Assembly (NCBI GenBank): GCA_035294325.1
Contig: DATGLE010000086.1
Location: forward strand, 1 to 21,324
Direction of reading: 5' to 3'
Origin: DATGLE01 sp035294325
Lineage (GTDB): Bacteria; Chloroflexota; Ktedonobacteria; Ktedonobacterales; Ktedonobacteraceae
DNA: 21,324 nucleotides
Numbering within the stretch: the first letter of the stretch is position 1; each line of letters begins with the position of its first letter. Below are positions 6,183-12,914 of the stretch, one piece after another. The notes under the pieces were generated by a model. It saw only the letters and a list, made by a program, of their open reading frames with translations. It was not told the DNA's origin and made no database searches. The translations under genes and the position numbers were made by a program.

Positions 6183-8042
6183 ATGCAAGATCTAAAAGAG
6201 ACTGTGGCTTTGCCCGAAAAGAGAATAGAACGATCTGATATTCGCAATGTTGCTATCATCGCCCATGTCGATCACGGAAAAACCACGCTCGTCGATGGCC
6301 TGCTCAAACAGAGTCATATCTTCCGCGAGAATCAGCAGGTAGGCGAACTGATTCTGGATACCAACGATCAGGAGCGTGAGCGCGGCATTACCATCCTTGC
6401 CAAGAACACCGCTATTACCTATCGTGGCGTCAAAATCAATATTATCGATACGCCCGGACATGCCGATTTTGGCGGCGAGGTAGAGCGCGTCCTGAATATG
6501 GCCGATGGCTGCCTGCTGCTCATCGATGCCGCCGAGGGACCGATGCCGCAGACGCGCTTCGTGCTGCAAAAGGCGCTTGCCCTCAATCTCCAGCCCATCG
6601 TCGTCATTAACAAAATTGATCGGCGCGACGCGCGCATCGACCAGGTGCTTGAGGAAACGCAGGATCTCTTCCTGGAACTGGCAACCAGCGAGGCGCATCT
6701 CAATTTCCCCGTGCTCTATGCCATCGGGCGCGACGGCGTTGCCATGTATCATCCGCAGGACGCAGCCCGCGACCTGGAGCCACTCTTCGAGACCATCGTC
6801 AACACTATACCCGCGCCCAGAGTCGATGTGCAGGCCCCGCTCCAGTTGCTGGTGGCCGCACTGGATTATGACGATTACAAGGGCAAGTACGCCATTGGCC
6901 GCATCGTGCGCGGGCGCGTCACTCCCAATGCCAGCGTTGTCCGAGTTACCCGCGATGGAACGGTAACGCGCGAGAGGATTAATCTTGTTCTGACCTACAA
7001 TGGCTTGCAGCGCGTCGAGGTATCCGAGGCGCTGGCCGGCGATATCGTCGCGCTCACCGGCATCGCCGATGCCAGCATCGGCGAAACCATCGCCGATGCC
7101 GATGCGCCCGAAGCTCTGCCGACCATCGCCATTAGCGAGCCGACGCTCAAGATGACCTTCAGCGTCAATACCAGCCCGTTCGCCGGGCGCGAGGGCCGAT
7201 TCTCCACTTCGCGTCAGTTGCGTGCGCGGCTCTATCGCGAGCTGGAGACCAATGTCAGCCTGCGCGTCGAGGATGGCGCTACTCCCGACGAGTTCGTCGT
7301 CTCTGGGCGCGGTGAACTGCACCTTTCCGTGTTGATCGAGGCGATGCGGCGCGAAGGCTACGAGTTTCAGGTCTCGCGCCCAGAAGTGATTACGCGGCAG
7401 GATGAGGATGGGCGGCTGCTGGAACCGGTTGAGCACCTGGTAATCGATACAAAGGATGTCTACACTGGCGTTCTTACCGAGACGCTGGCCGCCCGCCGGG
7501 GCCAACTCACCAATATGACCAACGATGGTGCGGGCAACATGCGCCTGGAGTACGACATTCCCACGCGCGGCCTGATTGGCTTCCGCAACGCCTTCCTGAC
7601 CTTGACGCGGGGCAATGGCGCCATGAGCAGCATGCTGATCGGCTTCGAGCCGTGGCTGGGCAGGATCGGCACGACGCGCATGGGCGCGCTCATTGCCTCT
7701 GAGCAGGGCGTGGCTGTGACCTATGGACTGAGCAATGCGCAGCAGCGTGGCGATACCTTTATCGAGCCAGGCACAGCAGTGTACGAGGGCATGATTGTCG
7801 GACTGAATAGCCGCCCCGACGATCTTGTAGTCAATGTGTGCAAGGAAAAGCAGAAAACAAATATTCGCTCCTCTACCTCTGATATCGCCGTGCGACTGAC
7901 GCCGCCGGTGCTCATGAGCCTGGAGCAGGCCCTCGACTTTATCAATAACGATGAACTGGTGGAAGTCACCCCGCAACATATTCGCCTGCGCAAACGTTAT
8001 CTGACGCAGCGTGAGCGCGCACGTATGCGTGAGCAGGAGTGA
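6183..8042 (+). CDS. typA: Translational GTPase TypA/BipA
   Basis: A 619-residue ribosome-binding GTPase of the elongation-factor-G-like family, involved in ribosome assembly and growth under stress such as cold. G motifs are all intact: AHVDHGKT (27-34), the switch I threonine in ERGITI (66-71), DTPGH (89-93) and NKID (143-146). Domain II, the EF-G III/V-like domains (SGRGELHLSVLIEAMRREGYE) and the TypA-specific C-terminal domain (MRLEYDIPTRGLIGFRN, NVCKEKQKTNIRSS) follow in the expected order, and the length is normal. The frame is open from a GTG at 6144, but the ATG at 6183 matches the family start and leaves the inverted repeat in the leader. No good Shine-Dalgarno sequence is visible before either start. 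A terminator upstream implies its own promoter. Confidence 0.96.
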   Translation: MQDLKETVALPEKRIERSDIRNVAIIAHVDHGKTTLVDGLLKQSHIFRENQQVGELILDTNDQERERGITILAKNTAITYRGVKINIIDTPGHADFGGEVERVLNMADGCLLLIDAAEGPMPQTRFVLQKALALNLQPIVVINKIDRRDARIDQVLEETQDLFLELATSEAHLNFPVLYAIGRDGVAMYHPQDAARDLEPLFETIVNTIPAPRVDVQAPLQLLVAALDYDDYKGKYAIGRIVRGRVTPNASVVRVTRDGTVTRERINLVLTYNGLQRVEVSEALAGDIVALTGIADASIGETIADADAPEALPTIAISEPTLKMTFSVNTSPFAGREGRFSTSRQLRARLYRELETNVSLRVEDGATPDEFVVSGRGELHLSVLIEAMRREGYEFQVSRPEVITRQDEDGRLLEPVEHLVIDTKDVYTGVLTETLAARRGQLTNMTNDGAGNMRLEYDIPTRGLIGFRNAFLTLTRGNGAMSSMLIGFEPWLGRIGTTRMGALIASEQGVAVTYGLSNAQQRGDTFIEPGTAVYEGMIVGLNSRPDDLVVNVCKEKQKTNIRSSTSDIAVRLTPPVLMSLEQALDFINNDELVEVTPQHIRLRKRYLTQRERARMREQE

Positions 8043-8108
8043 GGACTCTCAGCCGCATTTCAGCGTGCTCTCAGTGCCATCTTACGCTCATTGCCTATGC
8101 TTAGGACG

Positions 8109-8158
8109 GCAGATGAAGAGGAGTGAATCAGTCACTGACTCCCCCACTCTCCATCTGC
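8109..8158. repeat. Hairpin downstream of typA
   Basis: GCAGATG and CATCTGC enclose further complementarity (GGAGT / ACTCC), giving an imperfect 50-base hairpin 66 bases after the typA stop. There is no T-run, so this is a possible 3' end or processing structure only. Confidence 0.45.
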
Positions 8159-8169
8159 TGACATGATAG

Positions 8170-8471
8170 ATGTTTGCCCTGGAGCCGTTCCCCGACCTCC
8201 GCCAGCTTGCGCGCCTTGTTAAATGGAGGCTGTGCAGGCGCAGGGGCTGGGCGTGAGTGGGCTGGAGGAGATACGCGATGTCCTGACGCACGGACAGGGC
8301 GACGTGCTGCTGCTGGCCGACGAAGCCTCGCTCGATGAACAGACACGCAGCGATCTTGTGCGCCTGGCGACGCTCTCAGGCGCCGAGGTAGAGATTGTGA
8401 AGGGGCACGCAGCGCTGCAAGAAATGGGCGGCGTGGGCGCGCTGCTGCGCTATCACGCGCCCCGGGTGTAG
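8170..8471 (+). pseudogene. Remnant of a baeRF (eRF1-domain-3-like) protein with internal deletion
   Basis: The ORF 8223-8471 (82 residues) looks like only the C-terminal part of the bacterial/archaeal eRF1-like family (peptide chain release factor 1 / Vms1-related). It shows GLGVSGLEEIRDVLTHGQ, DVLLLADE, and the closing GGVGALLRY, where a full protein is about 350-400 residues. A stop codon lies directly before its ATG and there is no Shine-Dalgarno sequence. In another frame, 8170-8220 reads MFALEPFPDLRQLARLVK, plausible as the N terminus of the same kind of protein, and runs into a stop at about 8260. The simplest reading is a large internal deletion with a frame change near 8220. The C-terminal family match is moderate; the N-terminal assignment is weak. 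It could instead be a short gene in its own right. Confidence 0.5.
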
Positions 8472-8547
8472 GGCTGCATACAACTCCTCGCTCCCTTTTG
8501 CGTAAATTAGCCGTGATGGTAAAACGAAATAGGAGGAACCACATACC

Positions 8548-8880
8548 ATGATGCCGCAGCAGGAAAGCGATCCAATACACGAGCAGGCGGAGTCAACCTA
8601 TGGGCGCTACGAGGGAGAGCAGGAGTACGCGCGCCAGCAGTTCGAGACGCCCTACCAGCAGCCACAGCAATCGGCCTGGGCAGGCAAGGTATATACAGCG
8701 CAGAGCGACAACAAGAATATGCTGCGCCTGGTTGCAATGGGCATGGCGCTGGCAGCGCTCATGGCCTTTGCTGTTATCTGCCTGATAATCGTTGGTGGAA
8801 CGGCGGGGTGGGTCAGCTTCTGCGCCGCCTGTTTAGCAACCTTCATTGTAGCCGTCGTTGCCATCGACAAGATCAAATAA
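8548..8880 (+). CDS. Small two-helix membrane protein with Gln-rich N terminus
   Basis: A 110-residue protein of no family that I recognise. Residues 1-55 are hydrophilic and rich in Gln, Glu, Tyr and Pro (QQES, YEGEQEYARQQFETPYQQPQQ), probably disordered and cytosolic. Two hydrophobic segments follow, about residues 60-82 and 85-105, ending in DKIK. AGGAGGA lies ten bases before the ATG; a second ATG follows immediately. A weak promoter-like pair (TTGCGT, 16 bases, TAAAAC) lies just upstream. The acetyltransferase gene starts 27 bases after its stop, so the two may be cotranscribed. Confidence 0.7.
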   Translation: MMPQQESDPIHEQAESTYGRYEGEQEYARQQFETPYQQPQQSAWAGKVYTAQSDNKNMLRLVAMGMALAALMAFAVICLIIVGGTAGWVSFCAACLATFIVAVVAIDKIK

Positions 8881-8907
8881 ATACGCGCCCTTATCGTGAG
8901 ACTGCGA

Positions 8908-9360
8908 ATGGAGACGCATTTTCGTCCCGCAACCGGGGCCGATATCGATGTGTTGCTCGACTTTATGCGCCAGTTTTATGCTATCGATAACTACCCCTTC
9001 GAGGAAGGCATCGCGCGCCGGGTAATGGGGCGTATCGTGCGTGATGCTTCGCTCGGGCGTGTATGGCTTATAGAGATGGCGGGTGAGGCCATTGGCTATA
9101 TCGTGCTGACATTCGGCTATAGCCTGGAATATCGTGGCCGCGACGCCTTTATCGATGAGCTATTTATTGTCGAGCATCAACGTCATCAGGGATTGGGAAC
9201 GCAGGCGATGCAGTTCATACTGGAGGCATGCCACGATCTTGACATTCAAGCCCTCCACCTCGAAGTCGAGCGCAGTAACATCGCGGGACAGCGGCTCTAT
9301 CGCAAGTTTGGCTTTGAAGATCATGACCGCTATCTTTTGACGCGACGGATTACGCACTGA
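8908..9360 (+). CDS. GNAT family N-acetyltransferase
   Basis: A 150-residue acetyltransferase that would transfer an acetyl group from acetyl-CoA to an amine; the acceptor is unknown. The acetyl-CoA loop is clear: RHQGLGT (Arg92, Gly95, Gly97), following FIDELFIVEHQ, and then ALHLEVERSNIAGQRLYRKF with the usual motif B tail GF. The N terminus METHFRPATGADIDVLLDF is typical. A GTG at 8896 gives four extra residues; the ATG at 8908 fits the family start better, but neither has a strong Shine-Dalgarno sequence. Its stop is one base from the stop of the convergent esterase gene, so there is no room for a terminator between them. Confidence 0.9.
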   Translation: METHFRPATGADIDVLLDFMRQFYAIDNYPFEEGIARRVMGRIVRDASLGRVWLIEMAGEAIGYIVLTFGYSLEYRGRDAFIDELFIVEHQRHQGLGTQAMQFILEACHDLDIQALHLEVERSNIAGQRLYRKFGFEDHDRYLLTRRITH

Positions 9361-9361
9361 T

Positions 9362-10345
9362 TTAGTGCGAAAACTGGCTGAAGAATTGCCAGATGACGAC
9401 GTTGGCGTCGATGACGTGCGTGGTGTTGGGGGTGCCGGGCCAGGTGTGGCCGCCGTCGCTGACGCGATAATGCACCACCTCGGTTCCGGGCGCGCAATGC
9501 GTCCACCTCGTCCCTGTTACATCTCCCCGCTGAAAAAACACGTCGGATGCAGCGCTGCATTTGTCCGCTGTGAGCCAGACGTTCAGGTAAGCCTGCACGG
9601 AGGCCATGTGCGCCGCCGGGTTGCCGTCGTAGGGCGCGAGCGGGTCGGCGGCTCCGTGAATCTCCAGCACGGGCAGAGGTCGTGAGGGATGGCAGCCGCC
9701 GGGGAATGGATAATAGGCGCCCGACACGGTGGCGACGGCGGCAATCTGATCGCTCAGCGTGCAGGCAACACGATAGGCCATGCCGCCGCCCAGCGAGAAG
9801 CCCGTAATGTAGACGCGATGGGCGTCAATACAGTAGTTCTTCTCCAGATAGGTGAGGAGATCGCGGGTGAACTGGATGTCATTGGCGTCGCCTGTCGGGC
9901 CATAAGCGCCCACGCCCGCATTCCAGGATGGCGGCGAATCCACTCCCTGCGGAAAAACGAGCACAAATCCAGCTTTATCTGCCTCTACGTTCGTTTGCGT
10001 GTTGTGCTCCATGATCTGTGTTGTCCAGCTATAGCCGTGATAGCTGATGACGAGCGGCTGCGGATGCTTGCCGTAGGATGGGGGCAGATGTACCAGAAAG
10101 GTACGCTTCAAGCCGGCGGACATAATTGAGCCGCTGCTATCGCCGGGTGGATGCTGTGGCGTCGTGCAGGCGGGAGCCGGCGGAGCGGCGGACTTTGCGA
10201 ACTGCGCGTGTCTGGCCGCTGCCGACAGTGGACCCGGGCGGGCGCCGGCAAGGTAGGCGATGACGCTGAGTATGATTAGCCCTGAAAGAACTATGCCGCT
10301 GATCCCGATGAGACGGCGTATAGTGTCTGCGCTGGCGCGATTCAT
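9362..10345 (-). CDS. LpqC / PHB-depolymerase-family esterase, membrane-anchored
   Basis: A 327-residue alpha/beta-hydrolase of the polyhydroxybutyrate depolymerase / feruloyl esterase (LpqC) type. An N-terminal hydrophobic segment (about residues 12-34) should anchor or export it, followed by a Pro/Ala-rich linker. Catalytic residues are visible: Ser184 in GFSLGG, Asp234 in IHGAADPLAPYDG, and His300 in GGHTWPG. The oxyanion-side motif is SYHGYSW (about 101-107). Family members release ester-linked acids from plant polymers or act on short polyesters; the substrate is not decided here. It has a promoter-like pair upstream. It overlaps nothing but is convergent with the acetyltransferase gene at one base distance. 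Confidence 0.88.
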   Translation of the reverse strand: MNRASADTIRRLIGISGIVLSGLIILSVIAYLAGARPGPLSAAARHAQFAKSAAPPAPACTTPQHPPGDSSGSIMSAGLKRTFLVHLPPSYGKHPQPLVISYHGYSWTTQIMEHNTQTNVEADKAGFVLVFPQGVDSPPSWNAGVGAYGPTGDANDIQFTRDLLTYLEKNYCIDAHRVYITGFSLGGGMAYRVACTLSDQIAAVATVSGAYYPFPGGCHPSRPLPVLEIHGAADPLAPYDGNPAAHMASVQAYLNVWLTADKCSAASDVFFQRGDVTGTRWTHCAPGTEVVHYRVSDGGHTWPGTPNTTHVIDANVVIWQFFSQFSH

Positions 10346-10393
10346 CTACTCCACTACTCAATCTACGCTTTATTTGTATTCAATACGAGGCAA

Positions 10394-10422
10394 ACTATAG
10401 CATGGTATGCCGTCGCATGCAA
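10394..10422 (-). promoter_or_regulatory. Candidate sigma-70 promoter of the esterase gene
   Basis: Minus-strand TTGCAT (10417-10422), 17-base spacer, TATAGT (10394-10399). The -10 box is strong (5 of 6) and the -35 weak (TTG kept). The gap of 109 bases after the kinase gene leaves room for a separate transcript. Confidence 0.5.
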
Positions 10423-10454
10423 CCCGGAACGACTATCCGCTACCTCCACTGCCT

Positions 10455-12374
10455 TTATGACGCGAGCGAGTAAAGGGCAAAATTGCTGGCGGTGACGCTG
10501 CCGGCCTGATCTACGGCGATGCCAACCGTGCCACTGCTATATGTCGGATCGCTCACGCTGCCTATACCCTGTCCGTTCTTGTAGAAGCTGAATTGCTGAC
10601 CATTGACAACAATCGTGACCGTGACGGGGGTATGCGCGTCGCCGAAGTTTCCTGTTGCTAGCTGTGTGGGTGCCCCGGTCTGGTTATTATAGACGTAGGT
10701 GCTCCAGGTCCCATTGGGATGGATCATGAATGAATAGACTCCCTGCTGCGCGCCGGGCTGGTTGCGAAAATAGACGCCGATGTCATTGGCCGCCTGCGCG
10801 CTCTGCTGCAACTGCACCTGAACGACATAGTTTGCGGGAAAGCTCTGACCTGGCAGAGCGGTCAGGATGATGCCTTGCAATTGCGCCTTCTGAGAAGTAT
10901 TGCTGATCCTCGTTGCCCCTCCCAGACAATTGATAGACGCGCCGTTATAAACAGCCCACTTCCCGCCGCCGGTGTCGCAGCCGGGGCCGGGGCTTGTTGC
11001 CGAGTAGAGCAACTGCCCTGTGGGGACCGTTGCCGATGGCGTGGAGGCGGCCGTCGATGTGGGTGTGGGAGTAGCTTGCTGCGCTGGCGTCGCTGTGGCC
11101 CCGGCGGTTGGTGTTGTCCGGACAATGGCCGTTGTGTGGGGCGTGGACGCTGCCGTTGGGCCGGGAGCTGGATTATGGGTGCCGGCCCTGTTGAGTTGCA
11201 GGCCGACCAGTACGCCGCCAATAACCAGCAGGGCAGCGAGAAGTACGCCGATGAGCAGCATCCAGGGCTGTCGCCTGCCCGGCGGCTGTGCGGGAGGAGG
11301 CGTGCTGTATGTCTGGTATGCTGGAGGTGCGGGTGTATAGCCCATCCGGGGCGCGGGGGTGCTGGCTCCGGGCGGATTGGCAGGCGCGATTGCGGGAGGG
11401 CTGGCGGGGGCAATATGACGAAATTCTTGCTGCCGGGCCTGTGGTGTCTGATATGGCAGATCTGCGGGTGCCAGGGTCTCCGCCTGGGAGGTTGAAATGA
11501 AGGTGGGGATATCGGTTTGCGCTTCTGCCTGGCGCAGAGCCTGTGCCAGCGCGCCCGCCGACTGGAAGCGATCTTCGCGCCGTTTGGCCGTCGCCTTCTG
11601 TATCACGGCATCTACAGTGTCCGGGAGCGATGGGATTGTCTGGTGCAGCAGCGGTAGCGGCTCGTGCGCGTGCCTGACGGCTACTGCATAGGGTGTATTG
11701 CCCGTGAAGGGGACGTGTCCGCTGAGCATTTGAAAGAGAACGACGCCAAGTTCGTAGATATCGGCGCGATAATCGACGGACTCGCCGAGCGCCATTTCCG
11801 GGGCCATGTATTCGGGAGTGCCGAGAAGCGTGCCGGCAGTGGTCAGCGTCGATCCTGCCGTGTCTGTCTGCATCATGCGGGCGATACCGAAGTCGGCCAG
11901 CACGAGCCTGCCATCGGCGTGCAGCAGGAAATTCGCCGGCTTGAGGTCGCGATGAATAATCCCCTGGGCGTGCGCGTAATCGAGCGCGGCGGCTGCCTGA
12001 TCGAGATAGGTTGCCGCTTCTCGCAGCGGCAGAGCGCCGCGTCGTGCCAGCAGGTCGCGCAGGCTGCCCCCGGTAAGATATGGCATGACGAGGTAGGCCA
12101 GTCCGTCCTCTTCCCCATATTCATAGATCGGCATGATGTTGATATGTTCAAGCCTGGCAATCACATCGGCCTCGCGCCGGAAACGCGCGAGAAATTCCTG
12201 ATAGACCTCGCTATTAATGGCGAGATTCGGCTGCAACACCTTGATGGCGACGTTGCGCGAAGGGCGTGTTTGCCGTGCGAAGTAGACTGCTCCCATGCCC
12301 CCCTGCCCTATGAGTTTTTCGAGCGTACAGGTTCCCAGCGTTTTTCCGGTAAGATCGCCGATATTACTTGCCAT
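10455..12374 (-). CDS. PknB-type membrane Ser/Thr protein kinase with extracellular jelly-roll-like domain
   Basis: A 639-residue receptor-type kinase. The kinase domain spans about 14-280: glycine loop IGQGGMGAVY (22-31), Lys45 in VAIKV, HRDLKPAN (141-148), DFG (161-163), GTPEYMAPE (185-193). All catalytic residues are kept, so it should be active. A Pro-rich juxtamembrane linker (about 300-370) and one membrane helix (about 371-394) follow, then a Thr/Pro/Ala-rich stalk. The C-terminal 450-639 stretch (DIGVYFRNQ, YSFMIHPNGTWSTYVYN, NGQQFSFYKNGQGIG, GTVGIAVD) resembles concanavalin/LamG-like or DUF1080-type folds. It probably binds a sugar or cell-wall ligand outside the cell. AGGAG lies six bases before the ATG. 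The signal and targets are unknown; no phosphatase lies nearby. Confidence 0.92.
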   Translation of the reverse strand: MASNIGDLTGKTLGTCTLEKLIGQGGMGAVYFARQTRPSRNVAIKVLQPNLAINSEVYQEFLARFRREADVIARLEHINIMPIYEYGEEDGLAYLVMPYLTGGSLRDLLARRGALPLREAATYLDQAAAALDYAHAQGIIHRDLKPANFLLHADGRLVLADFGIARMMQTDTAGSTLTTAGTLLGTPEYMAPEMALGESVDYRADIYELGVVLFQMLSGHVPFTGNTPYAVAVRHAHEPLPLLHQTIPSLPDTVDAVIQKATAKRREDRFQSAGALAQALRQAEAQTDIPTFISTSQAETLAPADLPYQTPQARQQEFRHIAPASPPAIAPANPPGASTPAPRMGYTPAPPAYQTYSTPPPAQPPGRRQPWMLLIGVLLAALLVIGGVLVGLQLNRAGTHNPAPGPTAASTPHTTAIVRTTPTAGATATPAQQATPTPTSTAASTPSATVPTGQLLYSATSPGPGCDTGGGKWAVYNGASINCLGGATRISNTSQKAQLQGIILTALPGQSFPANYVVQVQLQQSAQAANDIGVYFRNQPGAQQGVYSFMIHPNGTWSTYVYNNQTGAPTQLATGNFGDAHTPVTVTIVVNGQQFSFYKNGQGIGSVSDPTYSSGTVGIAVDQAGSVTASNFALYSLAS

Positions 12375-12424
12375 TGTTTTCTCCTGGTCGAAGTAAGGTG
12401 TCTATTGCTCTCGCTTTTTTATAG

Positions 12425-12454
12425 TTTATATGTTGCGCTTTAGTTTTCAGGTAA
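12425..12454 (-). promoter_or_regulatory. Candidate promoter of the kinase gene
   Basis: Minus-strand TTACCT (12449-12454), 18-base spacer, TATAAA (12425-12430), in an AT-rich island just upstream of the kinase start. The -35 match is poor. Confidence 0.4.
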
Positions 12455-12497
12455 GAGAGTCTGGTTTATCGCGTCCTTGCCTTCTTGCCAGGCTTTC

Positions 12498-12576
12498 GCG
12501 CGGCTGCGCCGCGCCTGGCCGGGATAGTGGTGGCACAGGCGCGAAGCGCCTGTGCCACCACTATCCCGGCCAGGCG
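12498..12576. repeat. Hairpin plus 31-bp perfect palindrome (copy A)
   Basis: 12498-12514 is a GCGCGGC / GCCGCGC hairpin around TGC (GCA on the minus strand). 12512-12576 is a perfect palindrome with 31-bp arms and the apex GCGC-GAA-GCGC. Arm sequence (GGGATAGTGGTGGCACAGG) is not shared with other copies. The third hairpin of the element is not complete here; only GCGAGCGC remains at about 12592. It lies upstream of the kinase gene. Confidence 0.85.
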
Positions 12577-12602
12577 GACACTGAGATACCCGCGAGCGCT
12601 TA

Positions 12603-12695
12603 TGCCGCCAGGCGGACGCGTTCTAAGTGACTGATGCGCGGCATCTCTCATCCTCCTGGCGGGAGCCTCCGCGCGGCTTTGCCGCGCCAGGGAAG
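12603..12695. repeat. 93-bp direct repeat, first copy
   Basis: Matches 12724-12816 at 89 of 93 positions, offset 121 bases. It begins TGCCGCCAGGCGGACGCG and ends GCCAGGGAAG, and contains a GCGCGGC / GCCGCGC hairpin around TTT. No ORF is evident across either copy. Confidence 0.85.
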
Positions 12696-12723
12696 GGAGG
12701 CATGACGCCGGAGCAAGGGTCTG

Positions 12724-12816
12724 TGCCGCCAGGCAGACGCGTTCTAAGTGGCTGATGCGCGGCGTCTCTCATCCTCCTGGCGGGAGCCTCCGCGCGGCTT
12801 TGCCGTGCCAGGGAAG
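12724..12816. repeat. 93-bp direct repeat, second copy
   Basis: Second copy of the unit at 12603, differing at four positions. Its last bases (GGAAG) are the first bases of the 29-bp palindrome arm that follows, whereas the first copy continues into unrelated sequence. The duplication thus joins a repeated flank to a copy-specific palindrome. Confidence 0.85.
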
Positions 12817-12896
12817 TGTAGTATGGTGAGGCAAATGCGCGAAGCGCATTTGCCTCACCATACTACACTTCCACAGCGAGCGCCGCAGGCGCTCGC
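12812..12896. repeat. 29-bp perfect palindrome plus hairpin (copy B)
   Basis: 12812-12872 is a perfect palindrome: 29-bp arms beginning GGAAGTGTAGTATGG, apex GCGC-GAA-GCGC. 12876-12896 is a 9-bp hairpin GCGAGCGCC / GGCGCTCGC around GCA. With the GCGCGGC-TTT-GCCGTGC hairpin at about 12792-12808 in the direct repeat this makes the full three-hairpin order. It lies 18 bases after the stop codon of the cation transporter gene. Confidence 0.85.
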
Positions 12897-12914
12897 GAGT
12901 GTCCCGGTCGAAAA

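Noticed and set aside
6192..7979. Minus-strand ORF of 595 codons
   Set aside because: Antisense to typA, with no recognisable domain; a by-product of GC-rich codon use.
12512..12576. Ordinary Rho-independent terminator
   Set aside because: Arms of 31 bp with a 3-nt loop are far longer than usual and no T-run follows on either strand.
12498..12896. CRISPR array
   Set aside because: Only two copies of a 93-bp direct repeat with a 28-base spacing sequence, no regular short repeats and no cas genes.
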